From assembly GCA_012845835.1 (NCBI GenBank), contig JABAKD010000006.1, positions 10,040,692-10,104,691 of the forward strand: a DNA stretch of 64,000 nucleotides, read 5' to 3'. Below the pieces are notes generated by a model. It made no database searches. It worked only from the letters and a program-made list of their open reading frames with translations, and had not been told where the DNA came from. Each line of letters starts with the position of its first letter. The first letter of the stretch is position 1. A program made the translations under genes and the position numbers. The DNA comes from Undaria pinnatifida. Taxonomy: Eukaryota > Sar > Phaeophyceae > Laminariales > Alariaceae. This document shows positions 52,773 through 62,904 of this stretch, in pieces.

Positions 52773-53560
52773 TATATATATATATATATATATGTCGCGC
52801 AGGCCAGCAGAGGTCTTGCATCATCTTTGGTATAGGTCTAATAATATTAGAATATACATAATATATATACAAGAACTCCGCGTGGGTGCCGGCATACGCC
52901 GGCCCCCATGCTTCGGGTAGGGCTGGGCAGCACTTCGGATTTTCGATTCAATACTTGGTAGAGTAAAAAAAGTCACCACACACAATCATAGTCTGCTCGT
53001 ACAGTATGTAAGGTAATAATTCCAAGAGATCGATATAGACAAACAATCATAACAATGAAAGTGGATCCGATTCCGAGCTTCATTGATCAGGTTTCGATAA
53101 TATAATTCCGAGCACACGCCGACTGACCCTCTAGTCTGGCGACGAAACGTGTCGAGTGTGTTTCTTATAATAGTTTTACTCATTTAAGCTTGCGGGTCCA
53201 GTACGTAAGGTGACTGACCATGTCCGCTGCGCGTGATTAGAGAAGTTGTACATGGACCAGCTGCATAATACGACAGCAGTCACTCAAGATCGAGTCGGTC
53301 GGTGCAACTTGCTTGGGTATTGTATTATTTCAGCAGCAGTAATACACGTCGCTCTTTTTTCTTTTCGTCATCCCGCTTAGTGTGATTCTCGCATAACTCT
53401 CGCCCTCCCAGTAGTATGACTTTGATCCAGGGTCATATAGCGGGCTCCCCTCCCCCGTGCCAACTACGGTACCTGTCTTAATATTATCGCGAAAATATTT
53501 CAGCGTTTTCTTCCCTCGTCGATTGGCGTCGATTTGTACCTACCTACGCTGCTAGGCGAT
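52773..53560. other. Intergenic; (TA)n then nothing recognised
   Basis: A (TA) run at 52768-52793 borders the family C element. The rest shows no coding or repeat signal. Confidence 0.4.
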
Positions 53561-53728
53561 TTCAACAGTAAATTTTGTTTTTCCCATATATTTGTGCGAA
53601 TAATAAAGCCAACAAAGCTCGCAACGGTTATTATTTACCTCAAGGACCGAAAAGCTAGAATTAATAGTAGTAGTACTCGAGTGTAACGCCACTAGACCAC
53701 CGGGGCGACCGGCTCTATATCACTCACT

Positions 53729-53834
53729 GCCCCGGTGGCGTATCAGGTTATATCCTCGAGCCTGGTTTAGGTCAGCTTCCCGAGTTCGAATCCTCCGGAG
53801 TGCGTATTCGTATAATTATTTGGTTTTCGTCTTG
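53729..53834 (+). mobile_element. SINE head with Pol III boxes
   Basis: tRNA-like head from GCCCCGG: box A TGGCGTATCAGG (53736-53747) and box B GAGTTCGAATCC (53782-53793). It is preceded at 53698-53715 by an inverted copy of its own first bases (CACCGGGGCGACCGGC), so a second truncated head faces it. The body follows in the triplicated segment. Confidence 0.72.
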
Positions 53835-54566
53835 ACAAATTGTGCACTAACTTACTTGCGGAAAGCGCGACAGCGTGAGTTGGCAACACTGGATGAAAAC
53901 TCGACGATCGGTGGGTGCTGAACCCTATGCGCCAATAAAAATGGAGTCAACAACCGGGGGGGGGAGAATGAAGGACGACACCTGTGACCACAGCTTGTCA
54001 CGGCGTGTATGTCCACAAGCTGGAGAGTAAAAATGTGCCAAAATAAAAAAGAAATAGAAGTCACGAGAATAGATGATTACAAATTGTGCACTAACTTACT
54101 TGCGGAAAGCGCGACAGCGTGAGTTAGCAACACTGGATGAAAACTCGACGATCGGTGGGTGCTGAACCCTATGCGCCAATAAAAATGGAGTCAACAACCG
54201 GGGGGGGGAGAATGAAGGACGACACCTGTGACCACAGCTTGTCACGGCGTGTATGTCCACAAGCTGGAGAGTAAAAATGTGCCAAAATAAAAAAGAAATA
54301 GAAGTCACGAGAATAGATGATTACAAATTGTGCACTAACTTACTTGCGGAAAGCGCGACAGCGTGAGTTAGCAACACTGGATGAAAACTCGACGATCGGT
54401 GGGTGCTGAACCCTATGCGCCAATAAAAATGGAGTCAACAACCGGGGGGGGGAGAATGAAGGACGACACCTGTGACCACAGCTTGTCACGGCGTGTATGT
54501 CCACAAGCTGGAGAGTAAAAATGTGCCAAAATAAAAAAGAAATAGAAGTCACGAGAATAGATGATT
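53835..54566 (+). repeat. Three near-identical 244-bp tandem copies of the SINE body
   Basis: Units begin at 53835, 54079 and 54323 ('acaaattgtgcactaactta') and end 'gaatagatgatta'. The only difference I saw is 'gagttggcaac' in copy 1 versus 'gagttagcaac' in copies 2 and 3. The amplification is therefore very recent compared with the SINE's age. Three identical 70-residue minus-strand frames arise from it. Confidence 0.92.
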
Positions 54567-55065
54567 AATCAGCAACCAGCAGCAATAAAGAGCACGTCAA
54601 GTACGAAGCAACACTAACATATTTGTCAGTTACGTACCAACACACGACCGCTTGCACTTGACCGGTAAACGACCACAGCAACGTAGTCAGCGACAAAAGC
54701 AACAACAAAGGACGCCCTCCTACAAGCACGATATCCTACTGTCTACTTACCACCACCTTCGAGTATTGCAGCTTAACAACAGGAGGAACGTGTATAATAC
54801 CACCCCACGGACGCAGCCACTCGCAATGCTTCTGTGTGACTTTTCCTGGCGCAGTAATCGTAATCAGTACTACCCTCTCCTCCTTTAGTCATGCGTGCGC
54901 TTGAAAAGTTAGTGGGCCCTTCTTTTATATTTAATTCTGCCAATAAATATAGCCAACAAAGCTCACCAAGGTGATTAATTATCCCAAGGACCAACGCTAG
55001 TTTCGATAGCAGTAGTAGTATTTGAGTGTAACCCCAATAGACCACCGGGGCGACCGGCTCTATAT
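54567..55065 (+). repeat. Unit linking SINE copies (tandem of about 0.8 kb)
   Basis: Contains 'caacaaccagcagcaataa'-type and 'gagcacgtcaagtac' words, 'cttgaccggtaaacgaccac', 'acttttcctggcgcagtaa', 'gccaacaaagctcacc' and 'gtgtaaccccaatagaccaccgg'. All recur in order about 0.8 kb later (55385-55850), so the whole SINE-plus-linker is tandemly repeated. Confidence 0.7.
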
Positions 55066-55073
55066 CACTTACT

Positions 55074-55850
55074 GCTCCGATGGCGTATCAGGTTATATCC
55101 TCGAGCCTGGTATAGGTCGCCTTTGTGAGTTCGAACCCCCCCGAGTGCATACAGGTATATTTGTTCGTCTTGTGCTCAAATTGACTTGCGGAAAACGAGA
55201 GAGAGTGAGTTAGCAACACGGGATGAAACCTCGACGATCAGTGGGTTCTGAACCCTATGCGCCATAAAATGAAGGCAACAACCGGGGGGGAGAAGGGAAG
55301 GACGACATCTGTGACCACGGCTTGCATGTCCACAAGCTGGAAAGTAGAAGTGTGCCAAAAACGAAAATCACTAGAAGATGTGATCAATCAACAACCAGCA
55401 TCAATAACGAGCACGTCAAGTACAAAGCAACACACGACTGTCGCACTTGACCGGCAAATGACCACAGCAACGGAGTCAGGGACCACAGTAACAACAAAGC
55501 ACGCCATCCTACTGTTTACTTACCACCATCTTCGAGTGGCGCAGCTTCACAACAGAAGGAACTTGAATAATTTAACCCTCGAGGCTCCAGGGACGCAACC
55601 ACTCGAAACGCTGCTGTGTGGCTTTTCCTGGCGCAGTAACCGTGATCACCACCACCTTCTTCTCGTTTAGTCAAGCGTGCGCTTCAGCAGTTAGTTGAAT
55701 AATTTTTTTCCATTTATTTCTGCAAATAATGAAGCCAACAAAGGTCACAACGGTGGTTATTTAAATCAAGGACCAACGCTATTAATAATACTATTAATAT
55801 TCGAGTGTAACCCCACTAGACCACCGGCGCGACCGGCTGCATATCACTCA
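55074..55850 (+). mobile_element. SINE copy 2 plus linker
   Basis: Head with box A TGGCGTATCAGG (55081-55092) and box B GAGTTCGAACC (55127-55137). Body to about 55375, with a single unexpanded copy of the part that is triplicated upstream. The linker follows to 55850. Confidence 0.7.
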
Positions 55851-55851
55851 C

Positions 55852-56035
55852 TACCCCGGTGGCGTATCAGGTTATGCCTTCGAGCCTGGTACAGGTAGGT
55901 ATAGATCAGCTTTGTGAGTTCGAATCCCCCCAAGTGCGTACTCGTATATTTTTTTTTTTTGTTGTGCACTAATTGACTTGAGGTTAGCTCGAGGGCGTGA
56001 GTAAGCAACACACGATGAAAAATCGACGATCAGTT
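55852..56035 (+). mobile_element. SINE copy 3, truncated
   Basis: Head ACCCCGG, box A TGGCGTATCAGG (55860-55871), box B GAGTTCGAATCC near 55916. The box A to box B spacing is longer by about 10 because of a small 'aggtaggtatag' expansion. The body stops near 56035, where a different tandem repeat starts. Confidence 0.68.
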
Positions 56036-56048
56036 TATCTGGTAATAT

Positions 56049-56785
56049 AACGCGCTCAAGCCCTGCAGACGCCAAGCAAAACAAACACTCGATAGAACAC
56101 CACCGCAAATTCAAAACTTTAGCTACCACCTACCGCTTGAAAATGATGACAATTTTGGAAATCATCCAGACGCTGTAGACATTAAGATACAACCGAAGTC
56201 GCAAGATTACCTCCTCAAAATGCAATATTCTTGCAACTTCTCCCCTGGCTCGTTCAACATTCATCCGCGTCCACGTCGAAATACCCAACGGATAAGAAAG
56301 GGCGAGGGGCGTTGGAGCAGCCCCCCGGAGACTTTTTCTCGTTGCAACCGCCCCCCGAAGACTTTTGCGTGTTCCATTCGTTCAAGCTCTGCATACGTCA
56401 AGCAAAACAAACAAACGCTCAAGCCCTGCAGACGTCAAGCAAAACAAACGTTTGAGAGTATGCTGCCGCAACATTCAAAACATTAAAATGGCAACTAACT
56501 ACCGTTTAGAAATGATGCCATTTTTGTAAATCATCCAGGCGCTGCAGAGGTGAAGATACAACCAAAACTTCCGGAATTCCACCTCGACATGTGGTATTTT
56601 CGCCACTTCTCTCTTGTCTCGCTCGGCACCCGTCCGCGTTCACGTCGATGTGCGGAACGGACACGGCAGGGCAAGGGGCGTTGGAGCCGCCCCTTAAAGC
56701 CAGCGCTCGAACGAAGCTATTTGACCGAGAATTCCAGTTCCGCGAATCGCATACTTAGGCCGAGACGAAAACAACTCCTGACCGA
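56049..56785 (+). repeat. 366-bp tandem duplication (two copies)
   Basis: 'cgctcaagccctgcagacg' at 56052 and 56418, 'aaatcatccag(a/g)cgctg(t/c)ag' at 56160 and 56526, and 'cttctcccctggctcg' versus 'cttctctcttgtctcg' are each 366 bp apart. Copies are diverged by roughly a quarter, so this duplication is old. Confidence 0.75.
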
Positions 56786-57224
56786 ATCCCTGAAACAAGT
56801 ATTTACATTGTATATATGTATGCCTATCGTAATCCTTAGTTAGGCTTATTGAACACTTATTTTAGCGGACTTCCCCCGCCTCTGACCGCCATTCCGCGCG
56901 GTTTCTTCCATGAGGCGTGCCCCCACGTAGCCCGCTAAAAGGCCGGCATTGTGGATCCGCCCGGTCAGCACGATAGCGCCTGCTCAAGGCCTTGACTTGA
57001 TGTGGAGCTCTACTACGATATATGAAAAAAATCCAACCCTATTGAGCATGATGGAGCATTTTTTGCTACCGACAAAACCTGTGTTTTCGCGAGTTGTTTT
57101 TCCCGATACGTGTTCTCTGACATCCGGTCCACGGGGGGGGTCGATCGCCTGGCCGGCGTCGCCAGTGTCGACGCCTGCAGGGGAGGCTGCGTGCTCGGAT
57201 CTCGGTGAAAATTGAAACGCCCGA
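56786..57224. other. Intergenic, nothing recognised
   Basis: No coding or repeat signal recognised. Confidence 0.35.
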
Positions 57225-57500
57225 CCAATGCTACTGTAGGAGTTGGGTCCCTTTTGGGCACTTTTTTTTCAGTTGCTCGGTGTCACTCGCGCCGGTGACT
57301 CCCCTGTCCCTTGCGGTCACAGGCTTTTGTGCCGTTTAACAATTCTCGATATTAATACAAAAAGAGATGGTTAGCTACGCTGCACCAAAAATGTCATCGA
57401 ACATGTTTTTGTCAGTTTGGTACAGATTCACTCGCGCGACCGGCTCATACCAAGTTGTGAAAATGGGGGGTACCCCCTTACCGTAGCCTTGATCGCCCCG
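57225..57500 (+). mobile_element. Family A MITE, intact
   Basis: 'gaccaatgctactgtaggag' and 'tacccccttaccgtagccttga' form the ends. Inside are 'gtcactcgcgccggtgactcccc', 'cccttgcggtcacaggctttt', 'agagatggttagctacgctgc' and 'ggtacagattcactcgcgcgaccggctca'. Confidence 0.78.
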
Positions 57501-58242
57501 AAAAACACATGCCACCCAGGCCTCGACAAAAGCTGCCATCTATCAAGATTTCTGAATTTTCTGCTCAGAGCGAGGAGATATCAGAAAGCTACGTATTCTA
57601 CAGCAGCACGTGCGATGTGTACAGAAGTTAGCAGCTGTAATTGAGCTACGCATGTACAGTCAACGTTGCTACGTACGGTATACCCTACGTATAGCAGTAT
57701 CTATACCAGTAGTTCAGGGAGAGCTAGGTACACCAGTATGTGCAGAGCTCGAGCGCGAGAATTGCTGTATGAAGAGTTTCAAACCGCACATTTTTTGGAC
57801 TGAAATTAAGCGCTGTAAAACGATTATGTTAATACCCAAGCGGTCCTTACATTCCCGTACAGAGAGCAAAGCAACACCGAAACGAGCGAAGATTGAATCC
57901 CCAGTGGGCGAGGTGTCGAACTAGGGCGCAAACGGCATGTCCACCCAACACCGCTCAGACCAGCAGACCTCTCTGATACAGAGAGGACGGAGAACGTGGC
58001 TGTGCTTTGAATCGGAGGCGTGTTGGCAGAGGGAAGACGAACGGGGGGCACGAAACTATCAAGTGTCCAGAGAACGATTTTTTTTTTTCTCGTTCTCGAA
58101 CGTATCACGTACGTTGAACGCGGTGGAAATCGACGGCCTACTTGAGGTAGCATATGCATGTTGTTCGTTTTGTGGTTGTTTTTTGGTTTCGTGGCAATTT
58201 CTGCGTCTTTTTACAATACAATTTTGTTGATATTTTTTTTTT
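57501..58242. other. Intergenic, nothing recognised
   Basis: An open frame at 57610-57924 covers a stretch rich in short 'tacgta' and 'agta' words. No domain is recognisable and I do not call it a gene. Confidence 0.3.
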
Positions 58243-58439
58243 GAAGCGTGCTGCGATAGAGATGCACCACTTTTTTTCTGTGGTTCCACAATTTCAGAGC
58301 TTAAGACCTCTGCCGTAAACTTATTTGGAAAGAATAATACTGCATTCGGACGAAACATTCTATGGGCTGGGTACACGACGGCAATCTCGCATAAAAATGG
58401 CTTATTTCCGACGTTGTGGGGTTAAGGAGCCCCGTCATT

Positions 58440-59190
58440 ATTGAGGTGTGGGCCTTGAGGAATCGTTAACGATGGGGTTTACAGAAGGAGCACATGTGTG
58501 CCTATCCCGAGACCGTAGCTAGCAGCACTCTGAAATCCAGATAGTAGATTTCTTCTACTATCAAGGAGCAATGCTTGCTTGGTTTGGTCAGGATACAGAA
58601 GTTAGAGGGAGGGGGGGGGGCCGGGAGCAGCTTGACCATACCCAAGCGACGAGGATCGGCTCTCGTACTGGCAAGAAATAAAATGCGTTATCTACGACGT
58701 CATCCCTTAAGATCAATCTGCTATCCGCCTACGTAAGACCCTTCTACAACGCCACGGGCGTGACGTGCAGCATAATTGACATAGAAATAGAGAACAACCC
58801 CTACACAGCCAATCACGTCTAGTCCTAGTGCTCAGTGCTCTTCTAAGAACCAAACTACCCAAAACAATGTAATGCTGGCGCGCAGTTGTATTGTCTGGGC
58901 CAAACAACACGGATTGTGGCTCAATGCAGGATGCTACTATTGTTATACTCGTACTGAGCAGGTCCCCTGGGTCATTATACTACCGTGCCAACTTTATTCG
59001 TGCTTATTCCTAGACCGCACGACAGGTTTACAAATCGCACTACAGATTCCGAATCCCACGGTCGATTCCGAATCACGCGATGGTTGAATATCACAAATCA
59101 GACCTTAACTACGTAATCAACAGGGATGGGAGGTTGGTCTATTGCTCATTAAAATGGCGCATACAAATTAGAGCACCAGAACATTAGCCC
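58440..59190 (+). repeat. Left terminal direct repeat
   Basis: 'gaggtgtgggcc', 'gaaggagcacat', 'caaggagcaatgcttgcttgg', 'tgctggcgcgcagttgtattg', 'caacagggatggg' match the right copy in order. The copies are clearly diverged, by roughly a fifth to a quarter by eye. Confidence 0.7.
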
Positions 59191-59476
59191 ACCCTGAGTA
59201 TTCGTAAATGCAGATCACACGACAATATAGTGTCGGTTAACTATGACACCAGGAAATCGTGAAGTGGATAGAAGATACCCCTATTCACAGACGTGACGAC
59301 AGGTGATGAGGCTATAGACCAACACACACATCAAAATTAATCAAGGTTAAGACGACCCTGGTAGGGGTATGCCTAGTGTTGAACAGAGTGCTAATCAGAA
59401 AGTATTGATGTAAGACAAAACAGAAATACAAAGGGGGGCTCCAGAAAGAATAAATCTGAGCTGAGGAACAGAAAGC

Positions 59477-59790
59477 GTGCACTGCAGTATACCAGACAGA
59501 GGCTGAATGACTGTGATTGGGACGTGGGCAATGGAGAACCAGAAAAGGTAACGTCCGACCTGAAACCCGACATGTGCAGTGCAGGATACCAGTCAGAGAC
59601 AGGTTCGTGGTGCTTGGGACGCATGGGCGTGGGTATAGGGGAACCAAAAAAGGTGATACCCGAACTGAAAGCAGACATGTGCACTGCAGGATATCAGCCA
59701 GCGACTGAATCTCTGTTCTTGGAACGCATGGGCGTGGATTAAGGGGCACCAGAAAAGGGGACACCAGAACTGGAAACAGGCACGTGCAAA
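59477..59790 (+). repeat. Tandem repeat of about 105 bp (3 units) in the LTR-like element
   Basis: Units start 'gtgcactgcag', 'gtgcagtgcag', 'gtgcactgcag' at 59477, 59574 and 59679, and a last partial unit at 59784. Each contains 'ggaaccagaaaaggtgacacc'-like and 'cgcatgggcgtgg' words. A 35-codon period keeps an open frame with 'DMC(S/T)AGYQ' in each unit, probably incidental. Confidence 0.75.
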
Positions 59791-59939
59791 AACAATCGAC
59801 GATAACGAAAGGCCATACCAAACAGGGGAAACGACAAGGTTACACAAGCTCTAAAGGATCCACAGCTAAAAAAAATCAGTTATAGCACACCCCGAAGGTG
59901 ACACAACTCATGAGGAAGACCTGATGACGTCGCCGAAAT

Positions 59940-60698
59940 ATTAAGGTGTGGGACTTTGGGACTCCTTGACGATATGGTTCACAGAAGGGGCATAGGTGTG
60001 TCTATCACTGGACCATCGTTGGCAGCAGTAAAAAATCCAGGGTGTAGATTTCTCATATTACGAAGGAGCAATGCTTGCTTGGTTTGGTCAGGATGCAAGA
60101 GTGAGGGACAGGGTGGGGTGGCAAAACTACGAAAGCCTGCTCTCGTGCTGGCAAGGAATACAAGGCGTCTTACAATACGTCACCTCTAAGCGCGAGCTGC
60201 TCTCCGCCTACGTAGGAGACTTCTGCAAGGCCACGCGCGCGACGTGCCGCATACTTGACGTAGAATTAAAGACCAACCCCTTACACAGCAAGTAACATCC
60301 AGTCCTAGTGCCCTTCTAAAAACCAAACTGCCCATAATGCTGGCGCGCAGTTGTATTGTCTGGGCAAATCAGCGCGGGGTGTGGCTCAAAACAAGATGCT
60401 AGACCATTAGCATACTCGTACTGAGCAGGTTCCCTGGCTCATTATACTGTCGCGCCATACTTGCACGTGCGTATTTCTATTAATAGATCACACGACATTT
60501 TTCCTAATCGCATTACGTACAGATTCCGAATTCCACGGTCGATTCCGAATTCCACGGTCGATTCCGAATTACACGGTCGATTCCGAATTACACGATTGTT
60601 GAATAAAATGAGTCAGAACTTGATTAATCAACAGGGATGGGCGGCTGGTCTTTTGCTCGTGATTATGGCGCATACAAAGCGGAACACCATCATAACAC
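59940..60698 (+). repeat. Right terminal direct repeat
   Basis: Matches 58440-59190 in order. It contains a 19-bp tandem repeat (60522-60597, four units of 'gattccgaattacacggtc' type) that is only about two units in the left copy. An open frame of 74 codons (60071-60295) within it is of unknown significance. Confidence 0.7.
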
Positions 60699-60754
60699 CA
60701 TTCGGAATCAGTTTCACACGAACAGCGCTACCTCTATTGTAGCACGCGTGTTGT

Positions 60755-61400
60755 GTGAGGGTCTCGTTTATTTTTGTGAGATTCTCTACATCTTTGTTGC
60801 TATTTCGAGTAATTGCTCGAGATTTCGCGTGATAAACTCGGTATTTTGTGTTTGTTTTGACGATTTCGTGCTAGTAATTTTGTGTGGTTCGGTGTATTTT
60901 CAATGCGATTTCAATGTTTTTGGAGTGATTTGAGGTAGCATTTCGTTATTTGGAGTGATTTGGTGAGTGTTTGATGGTTGTTGTGTTCAATGATCTGTTT
61001 TGACATTGATTGTGAGGAATTTTGTGTAGTACTAAAGTGCTGTGTACGATTTCATGAATTTTTGTTTCGATTGATCAAGATTTACCGATTTTGTTTTCAA
61101 GTTTCGAGCGATACTCTGCGATTTTGTATGATTTGTTTTATTGTTTGATTTCGTGTGACTCACTTTGAGATGATTACGTGTACGTTTCTATTGTTATATA
61201 CTTTGGCTGATTATTGTGAGAGATTTATAGAGATTTCAAAATATATCTGATATCTTGCGACTTTGCGTGACAGTCATTTGTTCGGTGTAATATCGTGTGA
61301 CTTTTCCTGGATATAATTATGGTTTCGGGCAGTGTTGTGTCACTTTTGTTTCGATTTATCGGTATTCTGGTGTCGTTGTTGGTGCTGTGTAAAAAGGGCA
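60755..61400 (+). repeat. G/T-rich degenerate 'gatttcgtg' tract
   Basis: Over about 600 bp the + strand is strongly enriched in T and G with recurrent words such as 'gatttcgtg', 'attttgtgtg', 'gattttgtatgattt', with no strict period. It starts right after the right TIR of the split family B element. Confidence 0.5.
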
Positions 61401-61825
61401 GTCTCTGAAAATAAATGCTGTAAGGTTTGCATATCTCCCATCCCTTCGCTCAATCAAGTTTCGATATTTTCCATCTCGGGTAATACCTCGACTGAAGCGA
61501 GAAAACTTTCATGCAAATTGTTTTTGCCATGTTTTCCGTTCTTGACCAAAATCCGGTTTCCACTGCTTGCGGCGTAATAACATTACCAAACCGCCTGTGC
61601 AACTCTTCACGCTATCATGCAGCTGTTGTTTCGTTTTTTCTGTGACACCGTTTCCTGATTTCCCTCTCGGCTTATACTTACCTTACGCAATACTATTCAT
61701 GTCGCTTTTCCATGCTTATTTTGTATGTCTTTTTCTCTGCGTTGTCCTCCAACCTTCCACATTGTTCATTTATATGATGTCAAAACTGTTGGTACTCTAC
61801 GAGTGGAGCAGCATCAGCTACAGGC

Positions 61826-62020
61826 TTGTTTTTTCAGTTGTGTCCCTTACCAGCGCCGGGAATGTTGGTATTTACAATCCCTGCTTTTCCGTTTTCTCCT
61901 CGCCCCACGCTTGATAAAAACAACTTTTTATATCGCATATGTAACTCTTGGAATCGTGTCCCATCTCTATATTTCCTTTGGTTCTTACGCAAAACAAGCA
62001 TGCGACCGGCAACCAGCTGA
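61826..62020 (+). pseudogene. LINE-type RT tail fragment
   Basis: The frame reads 'LVFTIPAFPFSPRPTLDKNN' then 'FLYRICNSWNRVP' and stops. This resembles the C-terminal end of many non-LTR retrotransposon RT proteins ('...P..R......SFF.R....WN.LP'). No RT core is upstream. Resemblance is by pattern only; it could be chance. Confidence 0.3.
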
Positions 62021-62904
62021 CCGGCGGCCTTCCAGGCCGACGGCGAAGCCCCTTGTGCTAATGTAACGTATCGTGGCTGTGTATGCACAGCTGTGACACT
62101 AACATATAACCATTAAAATTATATGTGCACGTCTACCCATTTCAAGTGTGTTTGACATTCTTCCCGGGATATTGTTCCTCTCCAGAATGATTGAGAAGCC
62201 TGACCTATGACCACGGGCTTGGATCTGCGAATTTATGTAAGAGCGCAGAAACAACCTCATCAACGTGCCGGGTGCAGCGCGCCGAAGCGCATAGCGTGTT
62301 GGTGCACTGAGGCTTGGGACTCTGTGCTTTGGTCACTTACTTGTCAACCAAGAATGAGTGCACCCACCCACACCCGCGAACGCACCGGCATGGCACGCGC
62401 GATGGCTCGTTCCATGATAAGTTAGCTGGGAACGGGAGTTGCTTACCACGTACTTGGCAAATGCTAGGCTCGCAAACCACAGTGGTTGTAGAATGTTCTG
62501 GAGGAGAGGTCGCGCAACGAACAGCAAATACGCCGGAGAATATCTGGTAAAGCTTCAAACGATTCTTCCACAATATCAGCGGACGGGGGCTTAGAGAGGT
62601 GTCTACCAGGGCATTAATAAGTGGTTCGGTGTTTGTTGCGCACAGACTCCCCGCAGAGGCCTCTGAACGACCCCACGGGAGGACCTTGCGGGAGATCCCT
62701 CCGGGAGGAACGCCTGAGGCGGAAGTATTGCGATATATGCGCGAATATACCTGAAAGTCAAGAAACGAAATATATTCGCCTACTGCCATATACAATAAAT
62801 GAAGATCCCAAACACAAAGATTTCCTGCGCGGCGAAAAAAAACGCGCTACAAAGTATTTCGCCTCGGCGGCGACATGGAGGGATTTAATTATTTGTCTTT
62901 TTGA
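62021..62904. other. Intergenic, nothing recognised
   Basis: No coding or repeat family recognised. Confidence 0.35.

Larger units (their letters stand above)
58440..60698 (+). mobile_element. Non-autonomous LTR-like element (2.26 kb)
   Basis: Direct terminal repeats of about 750 bp (58440-59190 and 59940-60698) flank about 750 bp of internal DNA. CATT is duplicated at the borders (58436-58439 and 60699-60702), an apparent target-site duplication. A reading with TG...CA ends (58442 to 60700) is also possible but leaves poorer flanks. There is no gag or pol. The interior holds a tandem repeat of about 105 bp. The layout fits TRIM/LARD-type non-autonomous LTR elements. Confidence 0.65.
58243..60751 (+). 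mobile_element. Family B MITE split by a 2.26 kb element
   Basis: The left part 58243-58439 ends '...ttaaggagccccgtcatt'. The right part 60699-60751 resumes 'cattcggaatcagtttcacacgaacagcg' and ends with the right TIR CCTCTATTGTAGCACGCG. Without the insert the two pieces form a normal family B copy of about 250 bp. Confidence 0.78.

Noticed and set aside
53852-54552. Three identical 70-codon minus-strand frames
   Set aside because: They are copies of one frame in the 244-bp tandem SINE body. Repetition, not coding selection, explains them.
57610-57924. 104-codon open frame on the plus strand
   Set aside because: Its first half covers low-complexity 'tacgta' and 'agta' words and no domain or splice context supports it.
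59921-59938. Hammerhead-ribozyme-like core (CTGATGA, 7 bases, GAAA) just before the right terminal repeat of the 2.26 kb element
   Set aside because: The bases flanking the presumed stem II are C and C and cannot pair, and no matching cleavage-site strand or stem I partner was found nearby. A structure search could reopen this.
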